Source: Methylocystis hirsuta
Lineage (GTDB): Bacteria > Pseudomonadota > Alphaproteobacteria > Rhizobiales > Beijerinckiaceae
Reading direction: 5' to 3'
Length of the DNA: 64,000 bases
Assembly: GCF_003722355.1 (NCBI RefSeq)
Contig: NZ_QWDD01000001.1
Location: 1,860,001-1,924,000 of the forward strand
In this document: positions 29,835-38,278 of the stretch, in pieces
How the letters are laid out: the number at the start of each line of letters is the position of its first letter
Numbering within the stretch: the stretch's first letter is position 1
Program-made: the position numbers and the translations under genes
Notes under the pieces: generated by a model
Seen by the model: only the letters and a program-made list of their open reading frames with translations
The model's database searches: none
Told to the model about the DNA's origin: nothing

Positions 29835-31040
29835 GTGTCAATAGATAATTATAACAAGATCGTTGTGACAATTCATGGCATTCGCACCACAGGCGTTTGG
29901 CAAAAGGAGATCACGCCCGCCCTAGCTTCGCATGGTTTGATCCCCTATCACATCAACTACGGGTATTTCTGGGCGACGCTGTTCTTTTTCAGGCCATTTA
30001 GAGAGAGCCAAATTGAAGCGATACGTCGAGAGCTTATCAATCTGCGAAAAGATACGGGCGCGAGCAGGATAAGCATCATCGCGCACAGCTTCGGCACTTT
30101 TATCGCGATGGAGGCATTGCGCAGGGACAACGGCGAATTGAAATACGACCGGGTGGTGCTGACCGGAAGCATTCTTCCCCGAAATTTTGACTGGCGGACG
30201 CTGTTCGATCGCGAATTGGTGACGGCCGTCTTCAGTGTGCGCGCGACCTCGGACTGGGTTGTCAGTCTCGCCGCTTTCTTGTCGGGAAGCAGCGGCGGGC
30301 GGGACAGATCCGGCGCGACCGCCGGCCGCTTTTCCCGAGCGGCGCACTGGTTGACAGGGTTGAATGCGGGAGACAGCGGACGTCGAAGGTTCGACTTCGT
30401 TGGCGCTCGGCTGCTCGATGAAGAGATCGAAGGCCACCACAGCATTGCTCATGATCGCGTCCGCTTCGGCAAATGGGCGAGATTCATCAGCTACCCGCGT
30501 CTCCCCGACGATATTCTGCGAACGCTCAAGCGAAAGTTAGATGCGCTTCGGCTGGTCGCCGCGAAGGTTCTGCGCGCCCCGGCCGACGTCATACGCATAA
30601 ATTACTTTTCCTTGCATAGAGGCGTTTTGAAAATGGTTCCGGGCGCTTTCGACAATATGACATATGTTCCGGAATTCGAGCTGGAGATCGATCTGGGGCA
30701 GGGGTCGACCGGAAAGGCGTTCACGAGCGGAGAACCTTTTTTCGTCGTCAAGGACGAAGCCGCATGGAGCGGCGATCAACTGCCAAGCAGCGAGCTTCAC
30801 AAATTGCATCCGGACGTCAGTTGGATACTATCTTTCCCGATCAAATGTCCGAAGCGACAGATCGTGGTCGGGGTCATCAACTATGACTGCCTTGGCGGCG
30901 TTCCAGACGCGTTCCGCAATCCCGAGTCCGTCGATGCTCAGGCGGTAATTTTGGCGCTCAAGCCAATTACGCTGAAGTTGGTCGGACCTTGCCTTGAAGC
31001 GGCCTTTCTGGGAGAATATCTACCTGAAATCTCTATTTAG
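29835..31040 (+). CDS. Alpha/beta hydrolase with C-terminal GAF-like domain
   Basis: 401 residues from GTG 29835. Residues ~8-240 look like an alpha/beta hydrolase: VVTIHGIR (oxyanion region) and IIAHSFGTFIAME with the nucleophile Ser85. A possible catalytic His is in EGHHSIAHD. Residues ~270-390 resemble a GAF sensor: GSTGKAFTSGEPFFV, ILSFPIKC and VVGVINYDC. No signal peptide. Base composition at the 5' end is AT-richer than around it. Next to an IS110 element and followed after 24 bp by a small ORF. I do not recognise a characterised system; a ligand-gated hydrolase (signalling or phage defence) is conjecture. Confidence 0.6.
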   Translation: MSIDNYNKIVVTIHGIRTTGVWQKEITPALASHGLIPYHINYGYFWATLFFFRPFRESQIEAIRRELINLRKDTGASRISIIAHSFGTFIAMEALRRDNGELKYDRVVLTGSILPRNFDWRTLFDRELVTAVFSVRATSDWVVSLAAFLSGSSGGRDRSGATAGRFSRAAHWLTGLNAGDSGRRRFDFVGARLLDEEIEGHHSIAHDRVRFGKWARFISYPRLPDDILRTLKRKLDALRLVAAKVLRAPADVIRINYFSLHRGVLKMVPGAFDNMTYVPEFELEIDLGQGSTGKAFTSGEPFFVVKDEAAWSGDQLPSSELHKLHPDVSWILSFPIKCPKRQIVVGVINYDCLGGVPDAFRNPESVDAQAVILALKPITLKLVGPCLEAAFLGEYLPEISI

Positions 31041-31064
31041 AGGGATCTCCGACTGGAGTTTGCC

Positions 31065-31277
31065 ATGAAGATACAGACGATCCCGATAAAGCCGTCAGCG
31101 AGCGCAGCGGGTTCGAAGCCGGGTATCTTCATGTTCGAGGTCACCGGCCAGCCTGACCCGAACAATGAAGTCGTTCAGCGCGCTCGCGAGCTCTTGCGGG
31201 AATCGTCCGTCTCGTCGGCCGTGGTTGAGGCGTTTGAGCAATCCGTCGGAGACGGACGGTCGGAATCGCGGAAGTAA
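31065..31277 (+). CDS. Small hypothetical protein, 70 aa
   Basis: ATG 31065 with GGAG nine bases upstream. 70 residues, no signal peptide, no Cys. The C-terminal half (VVQRARELLRESSVSSAVVEAFEQS) looks helical. It begins 24 bp after the hydrolase-GAF gene, so it is probably its operon partner. The N-terminal GSKPGIFMFEV could be a beta hairpin. No family recognised. Confidence 0.5.
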   Translation: MKIQTIPIKPSASAAGSKPGIFMFEVTGQPDPNNEVVQRARELLRESSVSSAVVEAFEQSVGDGRSESRK

Positions 31278-31383
31278 GCAAAATTGGCGCGCGACCGTCC
31301 GCAGGACCGGTCATCGGGCGCGGAGCGATTGTCGTCGAATAGCGCATCTCTTGCATCCCTCGCTCTCGTCTGCCACATAGGGG

Positions 31384-31481
31384 CCGGGAGGTTGGCGGTG
31401 GACGCTTCACTCGCCAACCGGGTCAGGTCCGGAAGGAAGCAGCCCTAACGAGCTTGGGCGGGTCTTCGTTCAGCCTCCCAC
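31384..31481 (+). ncRNA. ffs: Signal recognition particle RNA (small type)
   Basis: Contains the invariant SRP core GGTCAGGTCCGGAAGGAAGC followed by AGCCCTAA (31421 on), which forms the apical loop and the symmetric internal loop that binds Ffh. The ends pair as GGGAGG (31386-31391) with CCTCCC (31474-31479). Length of about 98 nt fits the short 4.5S-type RNA. It sits directly upstream of dnaX, the usual alphaproteobacterial position. Confidence 0.93.
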
Positions 31482-31552
31482 CTTCTTCGGCGAGCAGCGA
31501 ATGGCGTAGCGCAATATACTGCGCTGTTCGTCGCTCGTCTGCCGCCGGATGG

Positions 31553-33424
31553 ATGCAGATGGACCACGAGCACGATTCGCCGAGGCCATCGTCGGCCGCT
31601 GACGACGGACCTTCGCTGTTTGGCGCCGATCAGGCGCCGCCGTCGGCGTATCGCGTGCTGGCGCGCAAATATCGACCGACCACCTTCGCAGACCTGATCG
31701 GCCAAGAGCCGATGGTGCGCACGCTCGAAAACGCATTCGATCTCAATCGAATTCATCAGGCCTATCTGCTGACCGGCGTGCGCGGCGTCGGCAAGACGAC
31801 GACCGCGCGCATTCTCGCGCGCGCCTTCAACTATGAACTGCCGGCAGGAGACGGGCGGCCCGCGATCAATCAGCCGACGATTCATATGGAGGAGCTTGGC
31901 GTTCACTGTCAGGCGATTATCGACTCGCGTCATGTCGACGTGCTCGAAATGGACGCCGCCTCGCACACGGGCATCGACGACATCCGTGAGATCATCGACA
32001 ACGCCCGTTATCGCCCGGTGATGGCGCGGACCAAAGTCTACATCATCGACGAAGTGCATATGCTCTCGAAGGCCGCGTTCAACGGTCTCCTGAAGACGCT
32101 CGAAGAGCCGCCAGAGCATGTGAAGTTCATCTTCGCGACGACCGAAATCGACAAGGTGCCGGTGACGGTGCGTTCGCGCTGCCAGCGCTTTGATCTGCGC
32201 CGCATCGACGCCGGTCTGCTCGCCAATCATCTGCTTGGCGTCTGCAAGGCTGAAGGCGTCGCCATCGAGCCGGATGCGCTCGCCATGATCGCGCGCGCGG
32301 CGGAAGGCTCGGCGCGCGATGCGTTGTCCTTGCTGGATCAGGCGATCGCCTATGGCGCGGCGCATTCGGCGGGCGGCGCGATCGCCGCCGAGGATCTGCG
32401 GCTGATGCTCGGAGTCGCCGACAAGGCGCGAATCATCGACCTTTTCGAAGCGGCGATGTCTGGCGATATCGCCAAGGCGATCGGCATTCTCGAAGATCAG
32501 TATAACGGCGGCGCCGATCCGGCGCAGGTGCTGCTCGAACTTGCCGAATTCACGCATCTCGCCACGCGCCTGAAGCTTGCGCCGGAGACCGCCCAGTCGG
32601 CGGCGCTGACGCCCGAAGAGAAACGTCGCGGCGAAGACGCGGCGACGCGCCTTTCCGTTCCCGCGCTCACGCGCGCCTGGCAAATCTTGATGAAAGGCGT
32701 TGAGGAATTGCGTGGCTCGCAGCGGCCGTTGGCGGCGGCCGACATGGTGCTGGTGCGGCTCGCTTACGCCGCCGACATGCCATCGCCGGCGGAGACGCTG
32801 CGCCGTCTGGGTTTTGGCGAGAACGCGTCGAGCGCCGACTCCGTGGCGCCCTCAACGCGAAGCGCAGGGCCTGGCGGAGCTGGCGCAGCGACGCGGGCGG
32901 GCGGAGGCGGCCAGGCGCTCGCGCCGCGGTCCGCCGCTCCTCAGCCCTCTGCAGCGCCGGCGCCAAGATCTGCAGCGCCGGAGCCAGGAATCATCATCGA
33001 GAGCTTCGATGCGCTTGTCGCGCTCGCCGCGCAGAAACGTGACATGCGCCTCAAGATCGGGCTCGAATCCGAAGTGCGGCTGGTGCGGTTTGAACATGGG
33101 CGGATCGAATTTGAACTCGCGCCCGGCGGCGCGCGTGAACTGGCGTCGACTCTGATGCAGAGGCTTCAGGCTTGGACCGGCGAGCGCTGGATGGTGTCGG
33201 TCGTCGCCTCGGGCGGCGCGCCGACGCTCAAGGAACAGCGCGAAGGTGAGGAGCGCAAGCGCCGCTCCTCGCTTGAATCGGATCCGCTCGTCGCGAGCGT
33301 GCTCGCGCGTTTTCCTGGCGCGCAGATCGTCGCCGTGCGGGGCAGGGACGAGGGCGCAGCGTCCGCGGAAACGCTCTATGATGAGGCGTCGCCAATCGAG
33401 GAAGACGACGGAGAAGCGCAATGA
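31553..33424 (+). CDS. dnaX: DNA polymerase III subunits gamma and tau
   Basis: 623 residues from ATG 31553 (a second ATG at 31559 is equally possible); the open frame upstream runs into the SRP RNA and is not coding. AAA+ clamp-loader: Walker A GVRGVGKTT, Walker B YIIDEVHML, sensor ATTEIDKVP, SRC motif RSRCQRFDL. The zinc module of E. coli DnaX is largely lost: only one Cys (GVHCQAI) remains, as in related alphaproteobacteria. A long Ala/Pro/Gly-rich linker (about 420-490) leads to the tau tail. Overlaps ybaB by 4 bp (ATGA). Confidence 0.93.
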   Translation: MQMDHEHDSPRPSSAADDGPSLFGADQAPPSAYRVLARKYRPTTFADLIGQEPMVRTLENAFDLNRIHQAYLLTGVRGVGKTTTARILARAFNYELPAGDGRPAINQPTIHMEELGVHCQAIIDSRHVDVLEMDAASHTGIDDIREIIDNARYRPVMARTKVYIIDEVHMLSKAAFNGLLKTLEEPPEHVKFIFATTEIDKVPVTVRSRCQRFDLRRIDAGLLANHLLGVCKAEGVAIEPDALAMIARAAEGSARDALSLLDQAIAYGAAHSAGGAIAAEDLRLMLGVADKARIIDLFEAAMSGDIAKAIGILEDQYNGGADPAQVLLELAEFTHLATRLKLAPETAQSAALTPEEKRRGEDAATRLSVPALTRAWQILMKGVEELRGSQRPLAAADMVLVRLAYAADMPSPAETLRRLGFGENASSADSVAPSTRSAGPGGAGAATRAGGGGQALAPRSAAPQPSAAPAPRSAAPEPGIIIESFDALVALAAQKRDMRLKIGLESEVRLVRFEHGRIEFELAPGGARELASTLMQRLQAWTGERWMVSVVASGGAPTLKEQREGEERKRRSSLESDPLVASVLARFPGAQIVAVRGRDEGAASAETLYDEASPIEEDDGEAQ

Positions 33425-33744
33425 TGGACTTCATGGGCTTGATGAAGCAGGCGCAGCAGATGCAGGCCAAAATGGCCGAAGCGCAGCTGGAGCTCGAACA
33501 GACCGTCGTGGAAGGCGAGGCGGGCGGCGGCATGGTGAGGGTCGCGCTCACCGCGAAAGGCGGGATGAAAAGCATCTCCATCGACCCGAGTCTGTTGGCT
33601 CCCGACGAGAAGGAAATTCTTCAAGACCTGATCCTCACGGCCCACATGCAGGCGCGCGCCAAGGCCGAGGAGGCCATGGCTGAGAAAATGAAGGCGCTGA
33701 CCGGCGGCCTGCCGTTGCCGCCGGGCTTCAAACTGCCGTTTTGA
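33421..33744 (+). CDS. ybaB: YbaB/EbfC nucleoid-associated protein
   Basis: 107 residues. Small DNA-binding dimer usually encoded between dnaX and recR. N-terminal Met/Gln-rich helix (MKQAQQMQAKMAEAQLELE), the central strand region VRVALTAKGGMKSISIDP and a C-terminal helix with MQARAKAEEAMAEKM. The start overlaps the dnaX stop (ATGA). Confidence 0.92.
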   Translation: MMDFMGLMKQAQQMQAKMAEAQLELEQTVVEGEAGGGMVRVALTAKGGMKSISIDPSLLAPDEKEILQDLILTAHMQARAKAEEAMAEKMKALTGGLPLPPGFKLPF

Positions 33745-33767
33745 TGCGTTTCGCTGCGATTCTCGCG

Positions 33768-33868
33768 TCATGGCCGGCCTTGAGCCGGCCATCCATGTGA
33801 CGCCGCCCAAAGCTTCCATTTATACATAGCATTCTGACGTGGATGCCCGCGACAAGCGCGGGCATGAC
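33768..33868. repeat. Two palindromic repeats between ybaB and recR
   Basis: The first is TGGCCGGC-CTTGA-GCCGGCCA at 33771-33791; the second is TGCCCGCG-ACAAG-CGCGGGCA at 33844-33864. Both carry GTCATG or CATGAC and GGAT/ATCC outside the stem, so they appear to be members of one family in opposite orientation. The arrangement splits the usually tight dnaX-ybaB-recR unit by 153 bp. Confidence 0.65.
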
Positions 33869-33897
33869 GCGAACCTCAGGAGGCGTTTGATCCGGCT

Positions 33898-34503
33898 ATG
33901 GCTGAAAAGGTCGCCGGTCCCGAGATCGAAAAACTCGTGCAGCTCCTGGCCAAATTGCCGGGGCTCGGTCCGCGATCGGCGCGGCGCGCCGCGTTGCATC
34001 TGATCCGCAAACGCGAAGAACTGCTGGCGCCGCTCGCCGAAGCGATGCGCGTCGCGCGGGAGCGCATCGTCGTTTGCTCGGTCTGCGGCAATATCGATAC
34101 GAGCGATCCGTGCACGATCTGCCGCGACGCGCGCCGCGACGGGTCGATCCTGGTTGTCGTCGAGACGGTCGCCGATCTCTGGGCGTTGGAGCGGGCAGGG
34201 CTGCTCAACGCGCGCTATCACGTGCTCGGCGGCGTGTTGTCGCCGCTTGACGGCGTCGGCCCCGACGATCTCGCCATCGCCAGCCTCGTCACGCGCGTGC
34301 GCGCCGGAGACACTCGCGAGGTCGTGCTTGCGGTCAACGCAACGGTCGACGGCCAGACGACCGCGCATTACATCGCCGACGTGCTGGCGCCGTCAGGCGT
34401 GAAGGTGACGCGGCTCGCCCATGGCGTGCCGGTCGGCGGCGAACTCGACTATCTCGATGAGGGAACGCTTGCGGCGGCGCTGGAGCGGCGGACAGCGTTT
34501 TAG
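33898..34503 (+). CDS. recR: Recombination mediator RecR
   Basis: 201 residues, normal length. Acts with RecO/RecF to load RecA. N-terminal helix-hairpin-helix ([16 protein letters not shown]), then the C4 zinc finger CSVCGN...CTIC, then the Toprim domain ([13 protein letters not shown]). Preceded by palindromic repeats rather than being directly fused to ybaB, so it may have its own promoter. Confidence 0.95.
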   Translation: MAEKVAGPEIEKLVQLLAKLPGLGPRSARRAALHLIRKREELLAPLAEAMRVARERIVVCSVCGNIDTSDPCTICRDARRDGSILVVVETVADLWALERAGLLNARYHVLGGVLSPLDGVGPDDLAIASLVTRVRAGDTREVVLAVNATVDGQTTAHYIADVLAPSGVKVTRLAHGVPVGGELDYLDEGTLAAALERRTAF

Positions 34504-34562
34504 CAGAGCGTTTCCCGAATGGTCATGGCTGGCCTGATACGGCCATCCAGCGCTGGAAGCGA

Positions 34563-35213
34563 TCACTTCGCCGCGGTTTTCGATGTGATGATCTTGTCCC
34601 AGTCCTCGACGCCGATCTCACCGGTGTATTTGTCGCCATTAACGAAGAACGTCGGCGTAGAGTTGACGCCAAATTTCTCGGCGGCGCGATTACGCACCCT
34701 GTTGACGTTCTCGTAAAGCGCCTGATCCTTTAAGACGGCCTCGAACTTCTCCTGGCCGAGGCCAGCCTGTTTCAAGACATTGGCCAGACCGTCAAGCGGC
34801 TTATCGGAGAAGGCCCAGTTCTTCTGCTGCGAGAACAGAAGATCGACCGTCGCGTCGCGCTTGTCGCCGAGTTCGCGCGCCAGCATGAAGGCGGCCGTCG
34901 CAAGCGGATCGAGCGGGAACTCCCGCAAAATGAATTTCGCCTTGCCCGTGTCGATATAATTCTTCTTCAGCTCCGGATACACGTCGTGATGGAACGCCGC
35001 GCAGTGGCTGCACGTCATCGAAGCATATTCGACGATCGTCACGGGAGCGTTCGCCGCGCCTTCCACCACGTCCGGCAGGGCGTTCGGCGCCATCAGCTCG
35101 TCGACCGCAACCTTGCCCGAAGGCGACTTGTCGGCGAAGGCGGGCGCTGCAGCGAGGAGCGCGCAGGCGGCGCCGACAAGAAAACCACGACGGGGTATAA
35201 AAGCGAAGGGCAT
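34563..35213 (-). CDS. DsbA-like thiol:disulfide oxidoreductase
   Basis: 216 residues from the ATG at 35213; the open frame extends 21 codons upstream but the signal begins here: FIPRRGFLVGAACALLAAAPAFA, with twin Arg and a Tat-like core. The mature part is a thioredoxin fold of DsbA type: YASMTCSHCAAFH (CxxC), then the helical insertion and a cis-Pro in STPTFFVNG. Likely a periplasmic disulfide-forming enzyme. It is not in an operon with a DsbB-like gene here. Confidence 0.88.
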   Translation of the reverse strand: MPFAFIPRRGFLVGAACALLAAAPAFADKSPSGKVAVDELMAPNALPDVVEGAANAPVTIVEYASMTCSHCAAFHHDVYPELKKNYIDTGKAKFILREFPLDPLATAAFMLARELGDKRDATVDLLFSQQKNWAFSDKPLDGLANVLKQAGLGQEKFEAVLKDQALYENVNRVRNRAAEKFGVNSTPTFFVNGDKYTGEIGVEDWDKIITSKTAAK

Positions 35214-35309
35214 GTGCGGTCCGTAACTGTTGAGACGCCAAAGACCATAACGTCTTCGACAATTGTGGCAAATCAAATCTGGCGAGGATGTGAGGTCGCT
35301 AAGCGGGCG

Positions 35310-35606
35310 CTACAGCCCGTGTTTCGGCCGAATGAACCAGTAAAGCACGCCGATAAAAGCGAGCACGACGCCGAACCAGAAAACGACGTCGCCGAGCATC
35401 AGATCCCTCATGGTGTAGCTTAGAACACTGACCAGCAAGCCGCCGATCGCTATCCAGAGCGGACGCTGACTGCGTTCCTTCTCCGCCGGCCGCTTCTTCG
35501 GTAGCCCGGACACGCGCCTCTCCTTTTGCGTTCCCTTAACGGTCCGGCCGTCTTTCAGCTTGCTTGCAAGCGATGACGGCGCTTTTGCGCTAGAGCAGGT
35601 TCTCAT
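35310..35606 (-). CDS. Small hypothetical membrane protein
   Basis: Up to 98 residues, with a basic N-terminal half and two hydrophobic segments (LWIAIGGLLVSVLSY and DVVFWFGVVLAFIGVLYW). No family recognised. The furthest start (35606) lies inside the dispersed repeat at 35590-35710; the first several codons would then come from the repeat, so a start further in is likely. Isolated between the dsbA-like gene and rpsD. Confidence 0.5.
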   Translation of the reverse strand: MRTCSSAKAPSSLASKLKDGRTVKGTQKERRVSGLPKKRPAEKERSQRPLWIAIGGLLVSVLSYTMRDLMLGDVVFWFGVVLAFIGVLYWFIRPKHGL

Positions 35607-35710
35607 CGAAAAAGTTGACAGACTTTTTCGATGAGAACCTGCTCCAACATTTTGATTTTGAGCGATTCCCTATCGATCACATGAGTCCATGTGCTCGGGA
35701 AGCGCTCTAG
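35590..35710. repeat. Dispersed two-hairpin intergenic repeat, copy 2
   Basis: The first hairpin is perfect: 23-bp arms, from GAGCAGGTTCTCATCG at 35593 to its complement ending at 35644, with loop TGACAG. The second (CCTATCGATCACATG ... CATGTGCTCGGGAAG) is imperfect. It is bounded by CTAGAG and CTCTAG. Copy 1 at 1990-2098 has the complementary condition: first hairpin damaged, second perfect. Confidence 0.75.
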
Positions 35711-35747
35711 AGTTTCCGATTGCGGTCACTCAGTCAAGAACGGGCAT

Positions 35748-35774
35748 AAAAAAACAGCCGCTCGACGCGGCTGT
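35748..35774 (-). terminator. Intrinsic terminator of rpsD
   Basis: Read on the minus strand: ACAGCCG-CGTCGAG-CGGCTGT stem-loop followed by seven T. It starts about 27 bases after the rpsD stop codon. Confidence 0.85.
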
Positions 35775-35800
35775 CTTCTTCACATTGCTGCGCGTCGAGG

Positions 35801-36418
35801 TTAGCGCGAATAGAACTCGATGACGAGGTTCGGCTCCATCTGCACGGGATAGGGCACCTCCGTCGCATGCGGCACCCGGATGAGCTTCGCGGTCATCTTG
35901 GAGTGGTCGACGTCGTAATATTCCGGCGCGTCGCGCTCGGCGAGCTGAACCGCTTCGAGCACGGTCACGGCCTGTTTCGAAGCTTCCTTCACCTCGATCA
36001 CGTCTCCGACCTTCACCTGATAAGACGGAATGTTGACGCGCTTGCCGTTAACGCGGATGTGGCCGTGATTGACGAACTGGCGCGCGGCGAAAACCGTCGG
36101 AACGAATTTCGCGCGATAGACGACCGCGTCAAGGCGCCGCTCCAAAAGGCCGATCAGATTATCGCCCGAGTCGCCCTTCAACCGGATCGCTTCCGCATAA
36201 TATTTGCGAAACTGTTTTTCGGAAATATTGCCGTAGTAGCCCTTGAGCTTCTGCTTGGCTTTGAGCTGCGTGCCATAGTCGGAGAGCTTGCCCTTGCGCC
36301 GCTGTCCGTGCTGTCCGGGGCCATATTCGCGGCGGTTGACGGGGCTTTTCGGGCGGCCCCAGATGTTCTGGCCCAGGCGTCGGTCGAGCTTGTATTTTGC
36401 TTCTGCGCGCTTCGTCAC
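35801..36418 (-). CDS. rpsD: 30S ribosomal protein S4
   Basis: 205 residues. Primary 16S-binding protein. N-terminal [22 protein letters not shown], central [15 protein letters not shown] and the S4 RNA-binding domain ([22 protein letters not shown]). Monocistronic here with its own terminator, the usual alphaproteobacterial arrangement rather than within the alpha operon. The 282 bp upstream (36419-36700) hold no gene that I can support. Confidence 0.96.
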   Translation of the reverse strand: MTKRAEAKYKLDRRLGQNIWGRPKSPVNRREYGPGQHGQRRKGKLSDYGTQLKAKQKLKGYYGNISEKQFRKYYAEAIRLKGDSGDNLIGLLERRLDAVVYRAKFVPTVFAARQFVNHGHIRVNGKRVNIPSYQVKVGDVIEVKEASKQAVTVLEAVQLAERDAPEYYDVDHSKMTAKLIRVPHATEVPYPVQMEPNLVIEFYSR

Positions 36419-36700
36419 TTTGACTCTCGTCCTCTCATGGTCGCGTTTGTGGCGTGCGAGAGGCGATAGACGAAATTCGCCCGGAGCGTTGCGCTCAGAC
36501 GTCGTCCAGATTCGCGTCTCTCGCCGCCGCCGGCCAGCGCCGGGGCTTCAAGAACGCGCCCTCCTCTGCCGTCAACCGGCCGACAGGCGTTTGCAGCAAA
36601 CGCCACGGGTGCTGGCCTGGCGCGAACGGGCCGCGTCAGGCTGGTGGGGAGCTAAAGGAAAGCGCTCCCTAAGTCAAGATTTCTTGAGAAAAAGCCCGAC

Positions 36701-37039
36701 TTACGGCCACCAAAAGGGGAAGCCCTCATCGTAAGGCACGATCATACTCGAGTTATACGGCGGCCGCTGTGGAAGCGTCTCCTGCATATACCAGCTGCGC
36801 TGGTTGCGCTCGATCGGATCGTGATTGAGGTAGGTCTGCTGGACCATGTAGCGGTTGGTGCTGCCGACCGGCACCTGGGTGCCGGGATCGAGCCAGCTGC
36901 GGCGCTGGATGTCGATCGGACCGCGGGCGCAACAAGCATCGCCCGAGGCGACGCGATAGCGGGACTTGGCGAGCGCATCGCCCGCCGCGAACAACACCAG
37001 ACAGGCGAGCCCCGCCGACAGCACTCTATTCTTGCGCAT
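36701..37039 (-). CDS. Hypothetical exported protein, 112 aa
   Basis: Start ATG 37039 chosen because the signal peptide begins there (MRKNRVLSAGLACLVLFAAG, cleavage near ALA-K) with AGGGG upstream; the frame is open to 37195. Mature part: an early CCARG, then a Tyr/Pro-rich tail (YLNHDPIERNQRSWYM) ending in FPFWWP. No family recognised. Probable periplasmic or outer-membrane-associated small protein. Confidence 0.6.
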   Translation of the reverse strand: MRKNRVLSAGLACLVLFAAGDALAKSRYRVASGDACCARGPIDIQRRSWLDPGTQVPVGSTNRYMVQQTYLNHDPIERNQRSWYMQETLPQRPPYNSSMIVPYDEGFPFWWP

Positions 37040-37154
37040 CACGATCCCCTTTTGGACTGAACGCCGTAAATCATAATAGCGGATCGTTTCGCAAAAGCGA
37101 ATTAAAGCGGGCTTATCCCTCCAGCAATCCGCCGTCAGGGTGAATGCGGAACGC

Positions 37155-38090
37155 TTAGCGCGTGATCTGTGCGCCTTGGCGCGATGGCCGCGCATGCGCG
37201 CGGCGCGCGCCCTGCGCCGGACGCGCGGCGTTCTTTTGCGCTGGGATGGTCGCGGTCAGGTCGTCGCGCGAGATGTCGCCGCAGCCAATGGCGCGCGTCG
37301 AGGCCGCTTGCGCGAAGAAGTCGTTCAGCGCCGGATTATCCCGACTCGCCGTGTAGTTGATGCGGTCGAGCAGGCAGCCGAGCGCAACCCGGTCGATCGG
37401 TTTGGCCGATTCGCCGCAGGCCAGTCCGGCGATTTCGAGAGCGAGCTTCCCATCGATGAAACGCGCCGCAATGCAGCTGCGTTCGCTCGCCGCGACGCCC
37501 TCGGACGCGGTTTGCGAGAGCCGTATTTCGGCCGTCTCAAACGCCCCGAATTTGGTGATGAGCGCGCTCGGCTGGCCGATCTTCGCGACGTTAAGGCCAG
37601 CCTGGGCGGCGTGTCGGGCCATGTCGAGGAAGAAATCGGACGTCTTTTCCTTGTCGACGATATCCTGATGAATATCGACGCGCATGAATGGCGCGCCCAT
37701 TGCGAATTGCCCGACCGCGATCGTGTCGATACGGCCAGAGCCGTTCTCGCTGTCGCGCACGGCGATCGTTTTTTTCTCCCGGTCGAATTCCGGCGCGGCG
37801 ATGTCGAATGCGCTGAAGGGCTTCGCCATCAGCGCCGAGGCCTCGATGGCTTCGACGGAAACCTTGGTGGAAATCTTGCGCGATGGCGCGACAGGGACGC
37901 GTGGTTGCTCGACCTTCGCCGCGACTTTCGGCTCGTCGACCATGGGTCCGCGCGGAAGAAGGACGAGCGCGGCGAAGAGAATGAGCGTCGCGCCGACGCC
38001 CATTCCGATCGCTGCGCGAACGCCCGCCGGGCGGGCGCGCAGCGGCTGCGCATAACGCCTGTAGTTGGGGTCCAATTCGGCAACGCTCAT
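37155..38090 (-). CDS. Hypothetical inner-membrane-anchored protein
   Basis: 311 residues from ATG 38090 (MSVAELDPNYRRYAQ); another in-frame ATG at 38159 would add 23 basic residues. One membrane segment (VRAAIGMGVGATLILFAALVLL) near residue 35, a Pro/Val linker, then a periplasmic domain with ERSCIAARF, GLACGES, ALGCLLDR and IGCGDIS, giving four Cys that could form two disulfides. The C-terminal 40 residues are Arg/Ala-rich. No family recognised; a single-pass envelope protein. Confidence 0.55.
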   Translation of the reverse strand: MSVAELDPNYRRYAQPLRARPAGVRAAIGMGVGATLILFAALVLLPRGPMVDEPKVAAKVEQPRVPVAPSRKISTKVSVEAIEASALMAKPFSAFDIAAPEFDREKKTIAVRDSENGSGRIDTIAVGQFAMGAPFMRVDIHQDIVDKEKTSDFFLDMARHAAQAGLNVAKIGQPSALITKFGAFETAEIRLSQTASEGVAASERSCIAARFIDGKLALEIAGLACGESAKPIDRVALGCLLDRINYTASRDNPALNDFFAQAASTRAIGCGDISRDDLTATIPAQKNAARPAQGARRAHARPSRQGAQITR

Positions 38091-38222
38091 GAGACGCGAC
38101 TCCGGCGGCCCGCGGCGGCCACGGGCGGAAAACGCGCCGAGTTTGCGCAGTTGTTTCAAAAGTTAGCGTTAACGGCCCGGCGCGAATTGAGGCATGGTGA
38201 ATGAAAGGTTTACGCGACGCGC

Positions 38223-38253
38223 AAAGAAAAGCCCGCGCCTTGAGGGCGCGGGC
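38223..38253 (-). terminator. Intrinsic terminator of rpsA
   Basis: On the minus strand GCCCGCGCC-CTCAA-GGCGCGGGC stem followed by TTTTCTTT. It begins about 26 bases after the rpsA stop codon. Confidence 0.85.
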
Positions 38254-38278
38254 CTGAAACCGGCGGTCGAGGAGATCT

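Noticed and set aside
31454..31552. 5' extension of dnaX into the SRP RNA
   Set aside because: Open only because of the shared strand; SRP RNA sequence is clear and dnaX similarity starts after 31553.
36415..36672. Short ORFs between rpsD and the exported protein
   Set aside because: Arg/Pro-rich shadow-like peptides on both strands, with no ribosome site.
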